Shown: piece after piece, positions 8,857 to 17,440 of the stretch
How positions within the stretch are numbered: position 1 is the stretch's first letter
How the letters are laid out: each line of letters starts with the position of its first letter
From: Oscillospiraceae bacterium
GTDB lineage: Bacteria > Bacillota > Clostridia > Oscillospirales > Ruminococcaceae
Assembly: GCA_022835495.1 (NCBI GenBank)
Contig: BQOK01000001.1
Location: 2,542,001-2,606,000 of the forward strand
Reading direction: 5' to 3'
DNA: 64,000 bases
Notes under the pieces: model-generated
Told to the model about the DNA's origin: nothing
The model's database searches: none
What the model saw: the letters and a program-made list of their open reading frames with translations, nothing else
Made by a program: the position numbers and the translations under genes

Positions 8857-10278
8857 TCACTGTGTATTTGTCCGCTTTGTTCCGGCGTTTTCATAAACGG
8901 CGTTCCACGCCCGGGCGCCGCCCATGGCCCCCGCCAAGGTGTCAATGTTCATTGCAAGGCCGTTTTCGGTGCGCCGGATGCTCCACCTCAAAAGATGCGG
9001 GGTGTTTCGGGTGCGGCATTCCAGCACCCACGCGCCCTTTTCCCGGTGGCACGCCACCGCCATTTCCAGCAGGGTGTTTTCGTGGCGCGGCATCTGCCGG
9101 AACAAAAGCGGGCGGAATTCCTTTGCCCAAAACCGGTTCTCCGTCCACCCGCCCTCCCGGGCCTCAATGGTCTGAAAGCGCTGTGCGTCGCAGATGAAAA
9201 GCCGCAGCGCGTCGCTTTGCGCCCTAAGCCGCACCCAAGAAAAGCCCATGGGGTTTTCCTCGCAGCGCAGCCAGCCGCTGTCCCATGCTTCGCCCTGATC
9301 GCCCCGCTGCGGAAGGTACTCCAAGGGCAGGCCGCCGCCCCGCCCCGCCGCCTTATATTCCTCCAGCAGGGCCCACACCGCGTTTAATTCGGCGCTCATG
9401 TCGCCGCTTTCTGCCATAAGGCAAACCACCGTTTCCCGCTCGGGCAAAACAGCGCACAGCTGGCCGAACGCCCCATCCGCGCGGTAGCCCCCGGCGCTGT
9501 TTTGCCAGAACTGAAAGCCATAGCCCGCGCACCAGTCCGGCGTGCCGTTGTCCGGGGTCCCGGCCTGCCGGGCGGTTGCCATCTCCACCCACTCTTCCGA
9601 AAGCAGGCGCCGGCCTTGCCACATCCCTTTTTGGCAATACAGCAGGCCCAGCTTTGCCACATCGTCGCACGAGGCCTTAAGGCCTGTTCCGCCCTGGCAG
9701 CTGCCGTCGGCACAGCCCTCCCACCAGATATTGTCAATCTCCATGTGGCAAAACAATTCCTGTGCCAGCAGTTCGGCCGCCGTCCGCCCCGTGGCGCGGC
9801 GCACAAGCTCCGCCAGCACACAGCTCGCGCCGGTGCTGTAAACAAACCGTTCCCCCGGCTCGCACGCCAGGTCCGTTTCAAAAAAGGCCCGCACCGGGTC
9901 CTGCGCATGCGCCATGCCGGCCATGGGGCATGCCGCGTGCCCGGTGGTCATGGTAAGCAGATGCCGCACCCGCACCCGCCGCCAGCGCTCGTCGTACTGG
10001 CAGGCAACATGCTGCGGGAAATAGCGGCTCAGAAGGTCCTCGGGGTCAACAAGGCCCCTGTCATACGCAAGCCCCACCGCCGTTGCGGTAAAGCTTTTGC
10101 TCAACGAATAAACCTCTCTTTTGTCCCCGCAGCGATAGGGCTCAACGCCCCAGCGCACAAGGCAGTTTCCCCTTTCAAAAATTTCCATGGCGTGCAGTTG
10201 TGTCCGCCCCTCTTTTAAGCGGTTTGCAAACCGCGCAAGTGCCGCCGTGCTCACGCCCGGATCGATCCATTGTTCCAT
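8857..10278 (-). CDS. Serine hydrolase of the class C beta-lactamase / esterase family
   Basis: A 473-aa protein without a signal peptide. I placed the start at ATG 10278 (MEQWIDP), with AAGGAC upstream; longer in-frame starts lack a ribosome site. It has the SxxK motif as SLSK at residues 58-61 (Ser58 nucleophile) and a YST motif in the position of YxN, then HLLTMTTGH. The last ~130 residues form an extra beta-rich domain. The family includes class C beta-lactamases, DD-peptidases and cytosolic esterases. Co-transcription with GH20 suggests a sugar-ester or acyl-glycan deacylase rather than drug resistance, but that is an inference. Confidence 0.75.
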   Translation of the reverse strand: MEQWIDPGVSTAALARFANRLKEGRTQLHAMEIFERGNCLVRWGVEPYRCGDKREVYSLSKSFTATAVGLAYDRGLVDPEDLLSRYFPQHVACQYDERWRRVRVRHLLTMTTGHAACPMAGMAHAQDPVRAFFETDLACEPGERFVYSTGASCVLAELVRRATGRTAAELLAQELFCHMEIDNIWWEGCADGSCQGGTGLKASCDDVAKLGLLYCQKGMWQGRRLLSEEWVEMATARQAGTPDNGTPDWCAGYGFQFWQNSAGGYRADGAFGQLCAVLPERETVVCLMAESGDMSAELNAVWALLEEYKAAGRGGGLPLEYLPQRGDQGEAWDSGWLRCEENPMGFSWVRLRAQSDALRLFICDAQRFQTIEAREGGWTENRFWAKEFRPLLFRQMPRHENTLLEMAVACHREKGAWVLECRTRNTPHLLRWSIRRTENGLAMNIDTLAGAMGGARAWNAVYENAGTKRTNTQ

Positions 10279-10397
10279 TTGCACCTGTCCTTTTTTATTT
10301 TGTTGGCTGCCCTGCGGGGCGCTTCGCCCCCGCCGCCGTTCTTTCCGGCGCCGTTTCGGCGTGTTCTCCCTCTCAAAAGCCGCCCTGTGCCTAGACC

Positions 10398-10426
10398 AAA
10401 AAGCCCCGCGTAAGGCGAGGCTTTTT
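10398..10426 (-). terminator. Terminator of the sugar ABC importer operon
   Basis: An A5-GCC...GGC-T5 hairpin, symmetric so that both strands end in T5. It lies 28 bases after the stop of the MalG-like permease gene. Confidence 0.8.
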
Positions 10427-10453
10427 GAAAGCGTCCGTTCAGGAAAGCTCATT

Positions 10454-11314
10454 TTATTTCAAACCCGAGGTTGTGGAAATGCCGCCCAGGATCTGCTTTT
10501 GCGCCAGAAAGAAAATAACCACAAGCGGCAGTGTAAACAGGGCGCTTGCCGCCATCAGCAGATCCCATTCGTTCTGCGTTCCGGTAAGGAACATCTGCAA
10601 ACCGATCGACAGGGTGTATTTGCTGCTGTCCTGCAAAAACAGCAGGGGGCCGTTCAAATCGTTCCAGCAGCCCATAAAAATCAAAACGGTAATGGTTGTT
10701 AAAACCGGCTTGCACATGGGGTACACAATGGTATACAAAATGCGCACCTCGCCCGCGCCGTCGATGCGGGCCGCCTCAATCACGCTGTTGGGCAGCCCTT
10801 TGATAAACTGGCGCATCAAATAGATGTAGTACGCCCAGCCGAAAAACGCCGGCAGGGTAAGGGGAACAAAGGTGTTTACCAGGCCCAATTTGCTCCATGT
10901 CGCAAACATGGGGATCTGGGTGACCTGCCAGGGGATCATCATGGTCGCCAGAATGATGGGGAAAATGTATTTGGGGCCTTTCCAGGGCACCTTGGTCAGG
11001 GAATAGGCGATCATGGGCGCCGCAAACAGTTCCCCCAGCACCGGCATCACCGAAACGATCAGGGTGTTCACAATGTAATCGTTCAGCGGCATGCGCTTGA
11101 AAATCTTTAAAAAGTTTTCCCAGTGCACGGGATCGGGGATCCACTGCGGCGGATTCAGAAAAATCGCATTGGGGGATTTCAGGGCCGTGGTCACCATCCA
11201 GTAGAACGGCATAAAAAAGATAAATGCAAAAAACGCCAGCACAAGGTATGTAATTGCCTTTTTTGTGTTCTTGATCAATCGGGGAGAAAAAAGGCCGCAT
11301 TTTTTTGTCTGCAT
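10454..11314 (-). CDS. Sugar ABC transporter permease, MalG/AraQ type
   Basis: A 286-aa inner-membrane permease with six predicted membrane helices. ATG 11314 (MQTKKCG) follows GGAGGGACAGG; an earlier in-frame ATG at 11344 would overlap the upstream stop. The EAA cytoplasmic loop that contacts the ATPase reads VIEAARIDGAGEVRILYTIVYP (start near residue 185, quoted in part). It forms the channel with the MalF-type protein encoded 16 bases upstream. No ATPase gene is present, as is usual where an MsmK-type ATPase is shared between importers. Confidence 0.92.
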   Translation of the reverse strand: MQTKKCGLFSPRLIKNTKKAITYLVLAFFAFIFFMPFYWMVTTALKSPNAIFLNPPQWIPDPVHWENFLKIFKRMPLNDYIVNTLIVSVMPVLGELFAAPMIAYSLTKVPWKGPKYIFPIILATMMIPWQVTQIPMFATWSKLGLVNTFVPLTLPAFFGWAYYIYLMRQFIKGLPNSVIEAARIDGAGEVRILYTIVYPMCKPVLTTITVLIFMGCWNDLNGPLLFLQDSSKYTLSIGLQMFLTGTQNEWDLLMAASALFTLPLVVIFFLAQKQILGGISTTSGLK

Positions 11315-11330
11315 CGATCCTGTCCCTCCT

Positions 11331-12281
11331 TTATTCCACATCATAGTTCACTCGTTTTTCCATCACGCGCAAAGCAAAGAAAGAAACGAGCATAACAATC
11401 ACAAACAGGATCAAAGCCATTGCGCTGGCGTACCCCATCTTCAGGTAGCTGAAGCCCTGCTGATACAGGTACAGCGAATAGAACAGCATGGAATTGCGGG
11501 GGCCGCCCGGCGTGAGCACATTCGACTGCGAAACGCTGCCGAACACAAACGCCTGCGTAAAATATTGAAACGAGCTGATCAGCCCCATGATGGTGGTAAA
11601 CTGAATGGTCGGCGAAATATAGGGAATTGTGATCTTCCAGAACTTTGTCCACCCGTTGGCTCCGTCCAGATCCGCCGCCTCGTAAAAGGTGTCGGGAACG
11701 CTTTGCAGCGCCGCCAAAAAAATAATCATCGTGCCGCCGCAGCGCCACATATCCATCATAATCAGCGACAGCTTGGTAAACCGCGGGTCGCTCAGCCATG
11801 CGGGGCCCTCAATGCCAATCGCGTGCAGCGCAACGTTCAAAATGCCGTATTCCGGGTTCAAAACCCACATGAACAGCATCGCACTGGCCACAATGGGCAC
11901 AACGGTGGGCAAATAGAACATGGTGCGGAAAATGGGCAGCCCTTTCACCTTTTGATGCAAAAGCAGCGCCAGCCCCAGCGACGCCGCAAGGGTCAGCGGC
12001 AGGCCGATCACCGTAATGTATGCCGTGTTCAGCAGGGATTTCCAGATCAGCTTATCCCCAAAAAGCTCTTTGTAGTTTTCCAGGCCGATCCATTTGGGTG
12101 CGGTAAAAACGCTGTAGTCCGTAAAGCTGTAATAAATTGCCGAGCAGATCGGGAAAACGTTAAACACAAGAAAGCCGATCAGCCAGGGGGAAACGAACAG
12201 CATCCCAAGCCAGAAGAAACGGCGTTCCCGCTTGGTGGCCCTGTGTTTTATATGAGGTTTTTTTGCAGCCGACAGTTTCAA
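11331..12281 (-). CDS. Sugar ABC transporter permease, MalF/UgpA type (TTG start)
   Basis: A 316-aa permease, with six membrane helices and the EAA loop YEAADLDGANGWTKFWKI. I chose TTG 12281 because AAAGGAGG sits exactly 8 bases upstream. The ATG at 12329 would add 16 basic residues and has no ribosome site. It pairs with the permease at 10454 and the lipoprotein at 12504. A hairpin-rich leader of about 220 bases separates it from the binding-protein gene, which could lower permease expression relative to the binding protein. Confidence 0.9.
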   Translation of the reverse strand: MKLSAAKKPHIKHRATKRERRFFWLGMLFVSPWLIGFLVFNVFPICSAIYYSFTDYSVFTAPKWIGLENYKELFGDKLIWKSLLNTAYITVIGLPLTLAASLGLALLLHQKVKGLPIFRTMFYLPTVVPIVASAMLFMWVLNPEYGILNVALHAIGIEGPAWLSDPRFTKLSLIMMDMWRCGGTMIIFLAALQSVPDTFYEAADLDGANGWTKFWKITIPYISPTIQFTTIMGLISSFQYFTQAFVFGSVSQSNVLTPGGPRNSMLFYSLYLYQQGFSYLKMGYASAMALILFVIVMLVSFFALRVMEKRVNYDVE

Positions 12282-12347
12282 GGATAAAGCCTCCTTTTTG
12301 TGATGCGTGTTTTTCTTTGGGGGGCACATCTAAAACGCGCGCAGCCC

Positions 12348-12413
12348 TTTATTGATTTGCAAATGCGTCGCGGCCCAAAACAGCCCGCTTGCCCCTTTTT
12401 GCAAATCAATAAA
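12348..12413 (-). promoter_or_regulatory. Long inverted repeat between binding-protein and permease genes
   Basis: Perfect 16-bp arms (TTTATTGATTTGCAAA at 12348-12363 and its complement at 12398-12413) around a 34-base loop. There is no T tract on the reading strand. Likely an RNA hairpin that protects the 3' end of the binding-protein message or attenuates downstream transcription; the role is inferred. Confidence 0.55.
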
Positions 12414-12441
12414 AACTGCGCCCGAACCCCTTGTGGTAACA

Positions 12442-12474
12442 GCAGGGGCCGACTGGAAATTTGCCGGCCCCTGC
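12442..12474 (-). promoter_or_regulatory. GC-rich hairpin just after the binding-protein gene
   Basis: Perfect 10-bp arms GCAGGGGCCG / CGGCCCCTGC with a 13-base loop, 30 bases after the stop codon at 12504. No T run follows, so it is more likely a stabiliser or partial terminator than a full terminator. Confidence 0.5.
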
Positions 12475-12503
12475 GATCACGCTCCACGTTCAAAACAGCA
12501 TTC

Positions 12504-13838
12504 TTACTTTATAACGGCTTCTACTTGCTCCTGAATATTTTTTGCCGCGTCCTCAACGCTCACATTGCCCATCATGGCCTCGGTCATCTCAGCGCTGATA
12601 ATGTTCAGGTATTCGCCGATGTAACTCAGCATGGGGAAGTGCGTCAGGTTGTCGTTCAGCAAGGTTTTGGCATTCTGCTTGGTGTAATCGCCCACATCCA
12701 GGTTGTCGATCAGGTGGTTCAGCGCGCTCTCGCGGGGCATAAAGTTGCCGTTGTTGTGCTCGCCTTCCGCCATGTACTTCATGTTCTCTTCACCGGTCAG
12801 GGAAGCCAGCACCTTCCAGGTGGCCTCGGCGTTTTTGGTGCGGGCGTTCACTTCCCACACGCCGCAGGTCAGCATCTGCGCGCCCTTGCCGTCCGCCGGG
12901 TAGGGCATGGGGGCCATTGCCCAGTCGATGCCCTTGCCGTTTTCCACCATTGCCGCCAGGCCCGAGTCAGGCAGCCAGCGCATTGCAACCTTGTCTTTAA
13001 ACAGGGGATCTTCAGAGGTACCGCCCGCGCCGAAGGAATCCACAAAGCGGCGGACCTTTTCATAGCCGAACTCATCAAAAATGGCGCGCTGGAACTCGTA
13101 AGCCGCCAGTTGGCGCTCGTTCACAAAGTCCGGCTTGTCGCCGTCCACCCAGGTGCCGCCGAACGCCGCGGGCCACAGAATGGTATCCAGCCAGTAATAG
13201 TCCGGCACAAGGCCCATCTGAACAATGTTTCCCTTGTCGTCAAGCTTGGTGCAGTCAATCGCGCACTGCAGCAGCTCGTCGGTATCCTTCGGGAAGTGAT
13301 CCCAGCCATTCTCCGCCAGCAGGTCGGGGCGATACACCATAAAGGTGGTGCTCATGCTGTAGGGCACAGAAAAAATCTTGTCGTTGTAGGTGCACAGGCC
13401 CCAGCAGGCGTCCACAAAGTCGCCTTTGTTCCACTCCTCATCGCTGTTCACAAACTCAGTCAGGTCGTACAGCGCGCCCTTATCCGACCAGGTGGCCGCG
13501 TTGTTCCAGTAGTTCATAAAGATATCGGGGGTGCTGCCGGAAGCAATGGTGGTCAGGATAACCTCGGGCGATTTTGCGCCCGCAACCTCCACGGTGATGT
13601 TGTCGGTGTTTTCCGCATTGAACTTTTCCGCCCAGCGCAGCAGCCGCTGGTGCTCGCTGGTTTCCTCGGTGTCTTCAGGCTTTAAGTGCCACACGGTAAC
13701 GGTAACGGGGTCTTTCGCGCCCCCCTGCTCCCCGCTTGTTCCCGATGCGTTTGCCGGGATACTGGAAGCGTTGTTTCCGCATGCGGCCATAGGCAGCGCC
13801 ATGGCACAGGCAAGGATCATTGCCAGCAATTTTTTCAT
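12504..13838 (-). CDS. Sugar ABC transporter substrate-binding lipoprotein
   Basis: A 444-aa family 1 extracellular solute-binding protein. ATG 13838 (MKKLLAM) has GGAG 8 bases upstream. The lipoprotein signal ends in MAAC (Cys about residue 20), followed by a Ser/Ala/Gly linker, then VTVWHLKPEDTEETSEHQ, typical of this fold. It captures an oligosaccharide on the outer face of the membrane and delivers it to the two permeases downstream. It is the first gene of the importer operon, behind a predicted promoter at 14018-14046. The ligand cannot be named; the neighbouring GH20/GH3 enzymes point to beta-linked, HexNAc-containing oligosaccharides. Confidence 0.9.
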   Translation of the reverse strand: MKKLLAMILACAMALPMAACGNNASSIPANASGTSGEQGGAKDPVTVTVWHLKPEDTEETSEHQRLLRWAEKFNAENTDNITVEVAGAKSPEVILTTIASGSTPDIFMNYWNNAATWSDKGALYDLTEFVNSDEEWNKGDFVDACWGLCTYNDKIFSVPYSMSTTFMVYRPDLLAENGWDHFPKDTDELLQCAIDCTKLDDKGNIVQMGLVPDYYWLDTILWPAAFGGTWVDGDKPDFVNERQLAAYEFQRAIFDEFGYEKVRRFVDSFGAGGTSEDPLFKDKVAMRWLPDSGLAAMVENGKGIDWAMAPMPYPADGKGAQMLTCGVWEVNARTKNAEATWKVLASLTGEENMKYMAEGEHNNGNFMPRESALNHLIDNLDVGDYTKQNAKTLLNDNLTHFPMLSYIGEYLNIISAEMTEAMMGNVSVEDAAKNIQEQVEAVIK

Positions 13839-14017
13839 GATGTTTTCTCCTTTTCTATTTTTCAAGGCACAAGCCACGGTCGGCGGCCAGCGCCTTAAAT
13901 TCCATACGCCGCGTTGCACAAATCACGTGTTTGTATGGCTCGCACGCCCCCCTTGCTGCGGGGTGGCGGAACAGCCAGCTGTTTTTTCATTTTTTCGTTG
14001 TGCCGGGCCCAAGAATC

Positions 14018-14046
14018 ACTATACAGGCTGTTTTGGCCAAATACAA
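14018..14046 (-). promoter_or_regulatory. Candidate promoter of the sugar importer operon
   Basis: On the minus strand: TTGTAT (complement of 14041-14046), a 17-base spacer, then TATAGT (complement of 14018-14023). The spacer begins with a TTTGGCCAAA palindrome (14032-14041) that could be an operator. Confidence 0.5.
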
Positions 14047-14161
14047 TCAACAAAATTTTCATTCCGGCAAGCAATTTTTTTGCGCACGATTTCTCGGTTT
14101 TCACCATTTTTGCAGTGTCAAAGGCATTTTTTGCAGGCGCTTTTCAGGGCCCCCAATATAC

Positions 14162-14202
14162 AAAAAACCGGAGAACGGCCTTGCGGCAATTCTCCGGTTT
14201 TT
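14162..14202 (-). terminator. Terminator of the DUF4855 gene
   Basis: A 13-bp stem (AAAAACCGGAGAA and complement) with a 14-base loop, ending in a T run on the minus strand, 44 bases after the stop. Confidence 0.8.
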
Positions 14203-14245
14203 AATCTCCCCGCCATCCGGGGCTGTCCTCTCCCGGCTGTGCGGG

Positions 14246-17236
14246 TCAAAGCCCGCCTCTCACCACCACCTCGTCCAACCCGATCCAGCTCCAGCGGGCG
14301 GGCTGCTGGGCCCCGGCGGTTGGGCCGTCGGGGGCGATCCTCCGTTCAAACACGGCTTTTACCGCATTGGCCCGAACCGCCGCGGGCAGCGCCAGCTCGT
14401 AATAACAGCTGCTGTCCACGTCGCTCAGCGCCGTTTCAACGGCCTGTCCTTTTGTCACCTCGCCCGCCCTTGTCCAGTTTGCACCGGCATCGGCAGAGTA
14501 GTAGTAGGTCACCTGTTCCGGTGCGGCAATGCCCCAGCTGGTGCGGTCTAAAAAATCAATGCCCAGCACATTCACCGTCACCAGGCTTTCAAACCCGGTT
14601 TCAACGGTGTAGGGGCCCGCTGCGGTATCGGCGTGCAGGCCAATGTAATCGGCCGCCCACTCGCCTGTTTGCATCCTGCCGTCTTTCAGCAGGGGGTCCG
14701 CCTTGTTCTGAAGTTCTGCAAAGGCGGCCTCATCGCCCACCTGCTCGCTGCGCAGCGTCACAGTGCCCAGCGGCGCCAGGGCTTCCGGCGCTGCGGTGGG
14801 CGTGCTGCCCTCCAGCACAAGCTCGTCCGCCCCCATCCAGGTCAGCAGCTCGCCGGGCTGGTCTGCCGGCGCGTAAGCAAACTCGGCTTTTACATACTGC
14901 GCCGTCACCGGCGTGGTAACCTGGAACACCAGATCCGCCAATCCACCGGGGGGTTCGATCCTCGCCGCCTGCTCCCGCGCAATGGTGGCAAGCGGCTTCC
15001 AAACGCTCCCGTCTGCCGAGGTGCTGAACGTTACCTGCCCCGGCGCGCCGATGCCCCAGCTCAGTTCCTCCATCATCCTCAGTTCTATGTTTGTCAGGTT
15101 GCTCAGGCCGTTCAGGTCGGCAACAATCGAAACCCGCTCGCCCAGCTCGTTCTTGTTCAGCTGCACGCAGCCGCTGTTCCAGTTGCCGGTCTGCCCGTCG
15201 GCAAGAAGCGAAAGATCCAGCCGCTCCACCGCCCCCTGGTTCCAGATATTTTCGGCCGCCAGGGTGATTTTGCTGTTTTTGGCAAGGTTCCCGCCGGGCT
15301 CTTCCAAATTCGTTTCCCTGCCCTTAAAAAAATCGAACATCGCATCATAAACATAACGGGTGCCCGCTTTATTCCTGTATGTTTCGTAAATGCCGGAAGT
15401 GCTCGTATACCAGGCGATCAAACTGTCATGCTGGTATTGCTTTTTATCCGCCTGCCCTTTCACAAGGTAATCGCGGAAGCTGGCGATAAATTGGTCCGAA
15501 ATACCGCCAAGCTCCATTTCAACGCCCAGTCCGTACTTCTTGCACAAGTCCGCGCAGTCGTCCACCCGCTGGCCCGTGGCGTTTGCGTCGAACGCATAGT
15601 TGGGTTGCATGATCGCATAATCAAAGCCCAGGTTCTTCCACTCGCGGAAGCCGGGCGCCTGGTAAGAGGGGATCCAGTAAATTTTGCGGGCGGGCGTTAA
15701 ACTGTGCACATACTCGGTAATGCTTTTAACGGAATCGGCCGCCAGGGGGTCCACATCGTAGTCAATGCTCTCGTGGTGCCAGTAAAAGCCGTCCAGCCGC
15801 AGGTTCTGGTAGTTCTTGGCATTAAACCGTTCGATCACCGTATCAACATACCATTTAACCGCGGCCAAACGGTCTGCCCTGGCCTGCGCGTAAGAGTTTG
15901 TCTGCGATACCTCAAAGTTCAAAGACCGGGTGGTGCCGGGCAGCGCCCCAAAATCGTTTTGGCACAAAATGGGCGCCAGAATCGAAACCTTCACGCCAAT
16001 TTTGTAGTTGGGGTCGTTTGTTGCAGCCTTCACAGCCGCCGCGGCCGCCTCCAACGCGTCCAGGTTGCAGGGGTTCCCGTTTTCATCCTTAAAGTCGAAC
16101 AAAAAATCCAGCCACAGCTGCCATTCATTGATGCGGGCGCACATCTGCGCCGCATTGGGGTTCCCCACCATATCGGTGATCGAATACACCACATAGCGTC
16201 CGTCGGTGGGGTCTGTGGTGGTGGTATCCGGCAAAAGCAGATGGGGCAAAAAGGTAATGGACTCAAAGAACTTGTCCCGGATCGTTCCCTGTTCATCCAG
16301 ATAGGCCACAACCGGCAAAATCTGTTCTTCCGTTTTGTGTGTTGTGATAAAGGGCCCGTCCGCTTCCGCCTGCTGGTAGCCCGCATACATCAGGCTCTCG
16401 TGCTGAATGCCGCCCGAAAGCGCGGGCGTGGGGTAGGCGTTCACTTTTTCATACTCACTGCCGGGCGCGTCGGGCAGCGGGTCGGCGTCGGCAGCCGGTT
16501 GCTCCAGGCCGTTCACCCTCATTTCGTCCATAAAGGCCCAGGTGCCGGTCAGCTCAAAGGCCACCTTAACATAGCGGGCGTTGTAGTTGATTCCCGTAAG
16601 GGTAAAATCAAAATTGACCAAAGAGTTTTGGTCGTCGCCCGCGGTGTGTTCGGGGGTTTCGTCCCGGGTCGCGTCAAACCGGCTCACACGGCCCACACGG
16701 TTAAAATTCACCCCGTCGGCGGACAGATAGTAGGTAAACACAGCCGGCGCCGAAATGCCGTACATGGGGTGCTCCTGCACATGCATCGACACCTCTTGGA
16801 TGTTCCGCTCCGCCCCCAGGTCCAAAATAATCCCGCGGTCAATGTTGCGGTACGCTTCATAATACTTCGAGCGCTCTCCCGTGCCGTTCCAGTTGCCGTC
16901 CAGGATCGCGCCGTTGCCGTATACCCCGTCCGTCAAACGGCAAAGAATGGCTTGCTCTTTATCCCGGATCGGGATATCGTTGGTGGCCGGGTCATAATCG
17001 GTGCCGGGGCCTTCCATGGTCAGGGTAAAGCGGTCCGCCCCGGCAGCCAGGTTTACAAGCGCCTGGCCCGGCTGCGGCGCGGGCGCGGCGGCGCTGGCGC
17101 CTTGCTCTGTTTGCGTAACGGTGGGCGCGCACGCCCCCCTCTCCCCGCCGTCGTTTTCCAGGGCAAAAACGCCGTAAGGGCAAAGGCATGCCGTTGTCAG
17201 GCAGCCTGCCAGGAGCATACTGATGATTTTTCGCAT
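14246..17236 (-). CDS. Secreted DUF4855 protein with three discoidin-like carbohydrate-binding modules
   Basis: A 996-aa exported protein. ATG 17236 (MRKIISM) follows AAGGAGGA; the signal peptide spans about residues 1-28. Module 1 (about 75-260) contains YGISAPAVFTYYLSADG. The DUF4855 core (about 270-640) has YVVYSITDMVGNPNA, LRLDGFYWHHES, DYAIMQPNYAF and VEMELGG, a TIM-barrel-like pattern with conserved acidic residues. Modules 2 and 3 (about 655-805 and 815-995) repeat a WGI.AP...TYYYSADG motif, as in F5/8C-type carbohydrate-binding modules. DUF4855 proteins often sit in polysaccharide loci and a glycosidase role is plausible. I found no membrane anchor or sortase signal, so it is probably released. 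It may start degradation of the polymer whose fragments the importer and GH enzymes use. Confidence 0.75.
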   Translation of the reverse strand: MRKIISMLLAGCLTTACLCPYGVFALENDGGERGACAPTVTQTEQGASAAAPAPQPGQALVNLAAGADRFTLTMEGPGTDYDPATNDIPIRDKEQAILCRLTDGVYGNGAILDGNWNGTGERSKYYEAYRNIDRGIILDLGAERNIQEVSMHVQEHPMYGISAPAVFTYYLSADGVNFNRVGRVSRFDATRDETPEHTAGDDQNSLVNFDFTLTGINYNARYVKVAFELTGTWAFMDEMRVNGLEQPAADADPLPDAPGSEYEKVNAYPTPALSGGIQHESLMYAGYQQAEADGPFITTHKTEEQILPVVAYLDEQGTIRDKFFESITFLPHLLLPDTTTTDPTDGRYVVYSITDMVGNPNAAQMCARINEWQLWLDFLFDFKDENGNPCNLDALEAAAAAVKAATNDPNYKIGVKVSILAPILCQNDFGALPGTTRSLNFEVSQTNSYAQARADRLAAVKWYVDTVIERFNAKNYQNLRLDGFYWHHESIDYDVDPLAADSVKSITEYVHSLTPARKIYWIPSYQAPGFREWKNLGFDYAIMQPNYAFDANATGQRVDDCADLCKKYGLGVEMELGGISDQFIASFRDYLVKGQADKKQYQHDSLIAWYTSTSGIYETYRNKAGTRYVYDAMFDFFKGRETNLEEPGGNLAKNSKITLAAENIWNQGAVERLDLSLLADGQTGNWNSGCVQLNKNELGERVSIVADLNGLSNLTNIELRMMEELSWGIGAPGQVTFSTSADGSVWKPLATIAREQAARIEPPGGLADLVFQVTTPVTAQYVKAEFAYAPADQPGELLTWMGADELVLEGSTPTAAPEALAPLGTVTLRSEQVGDEAAFAELQNKADPLLKDGRMQTGEWAADYIGLHADTAAGPYTVETGFESLVTVNVLGIDFLDRTSWGIAAPEQVTYYYSADAGANWTRAGEVTKGQAVETALSDVDSSCYYELALPAAVRANAVKAVFERRIAPDGPTAGAQQPARWSWIGLDEVVVRGGL

Positions 17237-17272
17237 GGGTGGTGGTTCCTCCTTTTTTATTCTGTGCCTCCG

Positions 17273-17301
17273 ATCATAGCACAGCATTTTGGCAATTGGA
17301 A
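17273..17301 (-). promoter_or_regulatory. Candidate promoter of the DUF4855 gene
   Basis: Minus strand TTCCAA (complement of 17296-17301), 17-base spacer, TATGAT (complement of 17273-17278). The -35 is weak and the -10 good; it sits 37 bases before the start codon. Confidence 0.4.
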
Positions 17302-17393
17302 CAAACATTTTTTCCATTCAAAACAAAATACTGTGCAAAAATTGTGAGCCCGTTTTTTGGCGCAAACCCAAACGAAAAACTTCCTGTAAAAAC

Positions 17394-17435
17394 AAAAAGC
17401 TCCTCCAAAGAAGTTTCCCTTTCCTTTGGAGAAGC
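17394..17435 (-). terminator. Terminator of the Gfo/Idh/MocA gene
   Basis: A 12-bp stem with one G-U pair (17399-17410 with 17424-17435) followed by TTTTT on the minus strand, starting 6 bases after the stop. Confidence 0.85.
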
Positions 17436-17440
17436 CTTGG

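Larger units (their letters stand above)
13839..14245. other. 407-base intergenic region upstream of the importer operon
   Basis: No gene seen. It holds the importer promoter (14018-14046), a leader of about 170 bases, and the terminator of the DUF4855 gene (14162-14202). Confidence 0.6.

Noticed and set aside
8857-10278. Beta-lactam resistance gene
   Set aside because: SxxK is present, but there is no signal peptide and the gene is co-transcribed with GH20, so a cytosolic esterase-like role fits better.
12300-13685. A 461-codon plus-strand open frame
   Set aside because: Antisense to a well-formed sugar-binding lipoprotein with signal peptide and ribosome site.
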